A stretch of DNA of 9,793 bases, taken from an uncultured Collinsella sp. (GTDB taxonomy: Bacteria; Actinomycetota; Coriobacteriia; Coriobacteriales; Coriobacteriaceae). Location: positions 1 to 9,793 of the forward strand of contig CALEBN010000008.1 in assembly GCA_937943045.1 (NCBI GenBank), given 5' to 3'. A program made the position numbers and the translations under genes. Below the pieces are notes generated by a model. It saw nothing but the letters and a program-made list of their open reading frames with translations, ran no database searches and was not told the DNA's origin. Each line of letters starts with the position of its first letter. Within the stretch, counting starts at the first letter, position 1. Below are positions 5,734-9,793 of the stretch, piece by piece.

Positions 5734-6354
5734 TTATTCCGAGGCGGTCTCCGGCGCGGGGTGCCGCTCCAGATAGTCGCCCAGCATCTTAAAGTCTTCC
5801 TCCAGCAACTCCTGCCACGCCGGATTGCGCAGCGCCGCCGCAGGATGAAACGTCGGCATCACCACAAAGTGGCCCATCTGATGGAACCTGCCGCGCAGCT
5901 TGGTAATGCCGATCTCGGTCTTGAGCACAAAGTGCGTTGCGGGGTTACCGAGCGTCACGATGATATCGGGCCAGATGCTTCGAATCTGCTCGCGCAAAAA
6001 CGGTGAGCAAGCCAGCACTTCCTCGGGACGCGGATTGCGGTTTCCCGGCGGGCGGCACTTAAGCACGTTGGCGATATAGACGTCCTCGCGCTTAAGACCT
6101 GCCAGGGACAAAATGCCGTTGAGGTCTTCACCCGCCGCCCCCACAAAAGGTTCGCCCTGCAAATCCTCGTTGCGACCCGGTGCTTCACCAATAAACATGA
6201 CGCGAGCGTGGGGGTTTCCCACGCCAAACACGATGTTATGGCGCGACTGATAGAGCTGGCAGAGATGGCAGTCGCCTAAAACAGCCTCAATCTCCTCGAG
6301 TGCGACCTCACGTGGCGCCTGATGGGTATGGCCGGGAATGTGCATGACGCCCAT
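5734..6354 (-). CDS. Family 4 uracil-DNA glycosylase (4Fe-4S type)
   Basis: A 206-residue DNA repair enzyme that removes uracil from DNA, starting base excision repair. Four cysteines have the spacing expected for the 4Fe-4S cluster of family 4 enzymes: C29-x2-C32 and C100-x15-C116. The catalytic-loop region is GEAPGRNED (56-64) and the C-terminal uracil-binding motif is TFHPAA (168-173). PFVGAAG (69-75) and KCRPPGNRNP (99-108) are further family signatures. The first ATG is chosen because AGGAG, partly overlapping the alr stop codon, lies 5 nt upstream; a second ATG at codon 4 is spaced less well. The gene is 8 nt after alr and 15 nt before tsaE. Its placement inside this operon is unexpected, because its role is unrelated to its neighbours. 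Confidence in family 4 rather than family 5 rests on GEAPG and the cysteine pattern. Confidence 0.92.
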   Translation of the reverse strand: MGVMHIPGHTHQAPREVALEEIEAVLGDCHLCQLYQSRHNIVFGVGNPHARVMFIGEAPGRNEDLQGEPFVGAAGEDLNGILSLAGLKREDVYIANVLKCRPPGNRNPRPEEVLACSPFLREQIRSIWPDIIVTLGNPATHFVLKTEIGITKLRGRFHQMGHFVVMPTFHPAAALRNPAWQELLEEDFKMLGDYLERHPAPETASE

Positions 6355-6362
6355 AGCGGCTC

Positions 6363-7508
6363 CTACACGTAGACCTTGTCGAGACGCATGCCAAAGCCGC
6401 AGGCGACCTCGTAGTTAATCGTTCCGCGCAGTCGGGCCATCTCGTCCATAGTGATCTCGGCATCGCCATCGCGGCCGACAATAATCATCTCGTCACCATA
6501 CTCGGCCTCGGGAATCTCGTGTGCCGGGTTGGACTGAATGGCGACCATAAACTGATCCATGCAGATATTGCCAACCTGACGCACGCGCTCGCCGCGATAC
6601 AGCACATCCATACGATTGGAAAGCGTACGCGATAGGCCGTCGGCATAACCGATCGGCAGCGTGCAGATCTGAACGCGCGTACGCGGTACGCGGTAGGTAA
6701 AACCGTAGCCCACGCCCTCGCCCATCGCAGGGTGCGCCACGCGCGTCACGCGCGCATGAACGCTCATAACGGGATCGAGCTGCATCACACGGCTACTCAG
6801 CTCGCACGGCTGCATGCCATACAAGCCAACGCCGGCGCGAATCATATCAAAATGCATCGAGGGGTCGAGCATCGAGGACGGCGTGTTGGCGCAATGCACG
6901 ATACCGCACTCAAAACCCGCATCCTTAATGGCCTGAACGGCCTCGGTAAAGCGCTGGCACTGCAGCTTGTAGTCCCAGCCCGAAGGTTCATCGGCCGTGG
7001 CGAAGTGCGTAAATACGCCGTCGCACTGAATACCGCGATGGAAATCAATACCGCGGACAAAGTCGAGCACCTGCGTGTAATGTACGCCGATGCGGTTCAT
7101 GCCCGTCTCGATGGCGAGATGATACTTGCCCACCTTGCCCGCCGCGACGGCACATTCGCCATACGCAAGAGCAAAGTCGGACGTATAGACCGAGGGCATG
7201 ATATCGAACTCGAGCAACGTCGGAATGGCCTCGATAGGCGGCTCGCTTAGGATAAGGACGGGTTTCGTAATCCCGCCCTGTCGGAGCTCAACGCCCTCGT
7301 TAACCGTCGCCACGGCAAACATGTCGGCGCCGGCCGAATACATAATCTTGGCACACTCAACAGCTCCATGACCATAAGCGTCGGCTTTAACCACGCAGCA
7401 CAGGCGCTGACGCGGATTCAGCAAATTCTTATAGGCCCTCGTGTTGCGGCGAAGCGCCCCGCGGTCGATCTCGACCCAGGACCAACGCGTCAAATCGGCT
7501 TTATTCAT
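6363..7508 (-). CDS. alr: Alanine racemase (PLP-dependent)
   Basis: A 381-residue cytoplasmic enzyme that interconverts L- and D-alanine, supplying D-Ala for peptidoglycan. The PLP-binding lysine lies in VVKADAYGHG (K41). TGMNRIG (135-141) carries the conserved arginine, and the second catalytic base is the tyrosine in GVGYGFTYR (Y268). GYADGLSR (287-294) and GNICMDQ (313-319) are also diagnostic. Length is standard (about 360-390). The ATG comes 2 nt after the stop codon of the nnr gene and has only a weak Shine-Dalgarno match, which suggests translational coupling. The stop codon is part of the ribosome binding site of the next gene (TAGGAG). Confidence 0.97.
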   Translation of the reverse strand: MNKADLTRWSWVEIDRGALRRNTRAYKNLLNPRQRLCCVVKADAYGHGAVECAKIMYSAGADMFAVATVNEGVELRQGGITKPVLILSEPPIEAIPTLLEFDIMPSVYTSDFALAYGECAVAAGKVGKYHLAIETGMNRIGVHYTQVLDFVRGIDFHRGIQCDGVFTHFATADEPSGWDYKLQCQRFTEAVQAIKDAGFECGIVHCANTPSSMLDPSMHFDMIRAGVGLYGMQPCELSSRVMQLDPVMSVHARVTRVAHPAMGEGVGYGFTYRVPRTRVQICTLPIGYADGLSRTLSNRMDVLYRGERVRQVGNICMDQFMVAIQSNPAHEIPEAEYGDEMIIVGRDGDAEITMDEMARLRGTINYEVACGFGMRLDKVYV

Positions 7509-7510
7509 AA

Positions 7511-9127
7511 TTAGTCATCCGACCCTTCGTCCGTGATTCCCAGATCATCGAGCGCATCCTTTGCCGCCAACTCCATGGCGGGACCGATCAAGTCGATAAG
7601 ATCGGTCGCGATAACGCTCTTCTCGCCAAACTCCGTCGCCGCGGCAAAACCGGCATAGCTATGAAGCGCGACGGCATACGAGTACAGCAGCTCCCAGCGG
7701 TCCATCTCATCGCGCATGGTGGCTAGCGTGCCGGCCAGAATACCCGCAAGGACGTCACCCGAGCCAGCGGTCGCCAACGACGCCGGGCCAGAGAGCGGCA
7801 GCAGCACGCGCTCAACACCGCAAATGGCCGTCGTCGGGCCCTTGGCGATAACAACGAGGTTATCGGAACCGGCGGCCCAGACAACCTTTTGCGCGGCGGC
7901 AATCGCGGTTCCAAGGTCATTGACCTCATCACCGGCGACGAGACGCGAAAGCTCACGATAATGCGGCGTCATAACGAGCGGCTGCTCACGACGATACATC
8001 TCGGGATTACTGTCGATGCCATCGATTGCAATCTTGGCAAGGCAGTTGAGAGCATCGGCATCCAAGATAAGCGGTACGTCGAGCTCAAGCAGACCCGAAA
8101 CCACCTGCATGGCACCGGCAGATGTCGTCATGCCGGGACCACACAGCACGCAGCTATATTTCTTGGCAATCTCACATACCGTCATGCGCGCAGCGGCACC
8201 AAAAGAACCGCGGGAATCAGATGGAATAGCAAAGACCGGAATCGAGGGGAGCGCCATGCGGATAAGGTTGGCACACGCATCCGGAGTCGCGACTGCCACA
8301 TAGCCGGCGCCTGCGCGGGCAGCGGACTTGGCAGCCATAATGGCCGCACCAGGATACTGCGCCGATCCGGCAACAATGAGCACCGAGCCGCGCGAGTACT
8401 TATCGATATTCGTAGGCAGCGGAGCAAAATAGTCCACAAGGTCACCGGGTTCCACGATCTCGGCAGCATGGTCGACATCGTCAATAACCTCATCAAGGCG
8501 GTCATACAGACCGCCGCAGACCAGATCGCCTGCATATTCGGGACCGTCAGCGCTGTATAAGCCGATCTTGGGAGCAATCATCGTCACCGTACGCTCGGCA
8601 CGAATGCAGTCGTCATCCACCACACCCGTCTCGGCATTCAGGCCCGAAGGAACATCGATGGAGACAACGCAATCGGCATTTTCATTGACCGTGGGGATCC
8701 AGATTGAAAACGGCGCACGAAGATCACCATGAAAACCGGTACCAAAAATGGCATCGACTACAACATCAGCCTTATCAATCAGCACCTCCAGCTCATCACG
8801 AGAGGGGCCGACACACACATGCACGTCGCGACCAGCAGTACGACGGGCGACATGACGAGCGAGAGCGGCAGGGATCTCATCCGGCTCAACCGGAGAGACG
8901 ATATCTACATCAACGCCCTTATGCGTCAGAATGTCAGCGGCAACCCAGCCATCTCCGCCATTGTTGCCAAAACCGACCAATACAAGAACGCGATCGGGGT
9001 TGAGCTTTAAAATCTCGTTGGCAGCAAATTCGCCCGCCAACTCCATGAGTTCGGCCTTCGAGGTACCCTCACGCTCGATAATATCTTCGAGGCGAACGAC
9101 TTCCTCGGTACTCAAAACCGGTTTCAT
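7511..9127 (-). CDS. nnr: Bifunctional NAD(P)H-hydrate epimerase / ADP-dependent NAD(P)H-hydrate dehydratase
   Basis: A 538-residue two-domain enzyme that repairs hydrated, inactive NADH and NADPH. The N-terminal NnrE (YjeF_N) domain, ~1-225, epimerises the R and S hydrates. It shows GFGNNGGDG (52-60), DAIFGTGFHG (125-134) and SIDVPSGLNAETG (156-168). The C-terminal NnrD domain, ~235-525, is a ribokinase-like dehydratase with KYSRGSVLIVAGS (243-255), LDADALN (355-361), TPHYRELSRL (387-396), KGPTT (429-433) and GSGDVLAGILAG (455-466; D458 is the likely catalytic aspartate). Fusion of the two is common in bacteria. The ATG follows the acpS stop codon with no gap, and AGGAG lies 5 nt upstream, inside the acpS end. 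The last ~13 residues are acidic and probably disordered. Confidence 0.95.
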   Translation of the reverse strand: MKPVLSTEEVVRLEDIIEREGTSKAELMELAGEFAANEILKLNPDRVLVLVGFGNNGGDGWVAADILTHKGVDVDIVSPVEPDEIPAALARHVARRTAGRDVHVCVGPSRDELEVLIDKADVVVDAIFGTGFHGDLRAPFSIWIPTVNENADCVVSIDVPSGLNAETGVVDDDCIRAERTVTMIAPKIGLYSADGPEYAGDLVCGGLYDRLDEVIDDVDHAAEIVEPGDLVDYFAPLPTNIDKYSRGSVLIVAGSAQYPGAAIMAAKSAARAGAGYVAVATPDACANLIRMALPSIPVFAIPSDSRGSFGAAARMTVCEIAKKYSCVLCGPGMTTSAGAMQVVSGLLELDVPLILDADALNCLAKIAIDGIDSNPEMYRREQPLVMTPHYRELSRLVAGDEVNDLGTAIAAAQKVVWAAGSDNLVVIAKGPTTAICGVERVLLPLSGPASLATAGSGDVLAGILAGTLATMRDEMDRWELLYSYAVALHSYAGFAAATEFGEKSVIATDLIDLIGPAMELAAKDALDDLGITDEGSDD

Positions 9128-9667
9128 CTATGCTCCTAGCGCATCTTGCGGATCATCATCCAGATGTTCCGACAAAGCAGATTGTTGCAGCTGTTCGAGC
9201 TCGTCTAAGACAGAACGAGCCTCTTTAAATGTCTGAGCAACGCGCTCCTTCGTGCTCACCTTTTCTTCCTTGGGTTTAGGTCGAGCATCCTCGGTGATCG
9301 CAATGGCATTAGCAACAGCCAAGTCACCCGTCAGAGTAATAGAAAGAGCGACCTCGACAACGCCCAATTCCTGGGCGATTTCGAGAGCACGGCCCGAAAG
9401 CAGCGCTTTTGGCTTGCCGAGCTTATCGCGCGTTACGGAAACGTCTTTACGGCCAACACCCTGGCTAAAACCCGTACCAAGCGCCTTAAGTACCGCCTCG
9501 CGAGAAGCAAAACGGCTGGCATAATGCGCGGCAGGACGAGACGAGGCATCGCAATACGCGCGCTCTTCATCGGTAAACACGCGCCGGGCAAACGCGGGTG
9601 TCTTCTCAAGGATTGATTTCATTCGGGAAATCTCGACGATATCAACGCCGATTCCGGCTTCGGCCAT
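9128..9667 (-). CDS. acpS: Holo-[acyl-carrier-protein] synthase with a C-terminal extension
   Basis: AcpS moves 4'-phosphopantetheine from CoA to a serine of acyl carrier protein, activating it for fatty acid synthesis. The catalytic core is ~1-126: GIGVDIVEI (5-13, Mg-binding D9) and RFASREAVLKALG (52-64, with E57 and K61). I place the start at 9667 (179 residues) rather than the in-frame ATG at 9679, because GGAGGTGAT, an excellent Shine-Dalgarno match, sits 5 nt before 9667 and overlaps the upstream ATG. AcpS is normally ~120 residues; here ~50 extra charged residues (about 127-179) follow, probably helical between ~138 and 165, with an acidic end. The C-terminal motif that reads S-I-T-H in some relatives is SITLTGD here; E. 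coli AcpS also lacks that histidine, so this is not evidence of inactivity. It is the first gene of the operon. Confidence 0.94.
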   Translation of the reverse strand: MAEAGIGVDIVEISRMKSILEKTPAFARRVFTDEERAYCDASSRPAAHYASRFASREAVLKALGTGFSQGVGRKDVSVTRDKLGKPKALLSGRALEIAQELGVVEVALSITLTGDLAVANAIAITEDARPKPKEEKVSTKERVAQTFKEARSVLDELEQLQQSALSEHLDDDPQDALGA

Positions 9668-9668
9668 A

Positions 9669-9677
9669 ATCACCTCC
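9669..9677 (-). promoter_or_regulatory. acpS ribosome binding site that fixes the start
   Basis: GGAGGTGAT is a nine-base match to the anti-Shine-Dalgarno end of 16S rRNA, 5 nt (from GGAGG) before ATG 9667. It overlaps the alternative ATG at 9679, which has no comparable site, so the shorter reading is preferred. Confidence 0.85.
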
Positions 9678-9696
9678 ATGCTGCACAGACTATGAC

Positions 9697-9726
9697 ATTG
9701 TAGCCCGTTCGCAGAAGATGCGACAA
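9697..9726 (-). promoter_or_regulatory. Predicted operon promoter upstream of acpS
   Basis: On the minus strand, TTGTCG (9726-9721) and TACAAT (9702-9697) are 18 nt apart. The -10 box matches five of six consensus bases and the -35 box four. Initiation near 9690 gives a short leader of roughly 25 nt before acpS. No further promoter of this quality was seen at the close junctions downstream, which fits one transcript for all six genes. Confidence 0.65.
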
Positions 9727-9793
9727 ACGAGGGTCAAAAACACAGCGAGAGTGGAGTGATGGCCCTATAAACGCAAAAAGGGGGAGGCCGCGA

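Noticed and set aside
9320..9350. Inactivation of AcpS because a histidine in the C-terminal motif is missing
   Set aside because: E. coli AcpS also lacks this histidine, and the metal-binding Asp, Glu and the nearby Lys are present.

Overview
The window looks like chromosomal DNA from a GC-rich Gram-positive gut actinobacterium, most likely Coriobacteriia and probably Collinsella. This is an inference from gene order, protein sequence character, strong AGGAGG-type ribosome binding sites and high GC; no marker gene proves it. All seven recognisable genes lie on the minus strand, so transcription runs from the right edge to the left.

Right part (about 9726 down to 2841): a tightly packed six-gene operon, acpS, nnrE-nnrD fusion, alr, family 4 uracil-DNA glycosylase, tsaE, and a three-domain tsaB-rimI-tsaD fusion. 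A promoter with -10 TACAAT lies just upstream of acpS. Junctions are 0, 2, 8 and 15 nt, then a 14-nt overlap, so the genes are probably co-transcribed and partly translationally coupled. The operon covers carrier-protein activation (AcpS), repair of damaged NAD(P)H (Nnr), D-alanine supply for the cell wall (Alr), removal of uracil from DNA (UDG), and t6A37 tRNA modification (TsaB, TsaD, TsaE) together with a RimI-type acetyltransferase.

Middle (2024-2840): an 817-bp stretch without a protein gene but rich in structure. Two long hairpin elements (2391-2550 and 2694-2828) lie in opposite orientation. They share a conserved ~70-nt apex (about 87 % identical by hand alignment, with one compensatory base-pair change), but each apex sits between perfect inverted arms (45 bp and 33 bp) that differ from one element to the other, apart from a short AT-rich part next to the apex. 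This conserved-apex, locus-specific-stem design is the most unusual thing in the window and I do not recognise it as a named family. A smaller perfect hairpin lies between them. The left half of the gap is a ~235-nt leader for cstA, with a promoter, a palindrome inside the promoter spacer, several stem-loops, and an intrinsic terminator placed just before the cstA ribosome binding site. It looks like an attenuator.

Left part (134-2023): cstA, a CstA-family membrane transporter (peptide or pyruvate uptake), followed by its own intrinsic terminator at 56-93. Bases 1-55 hold only a small GC-rich hairpin.
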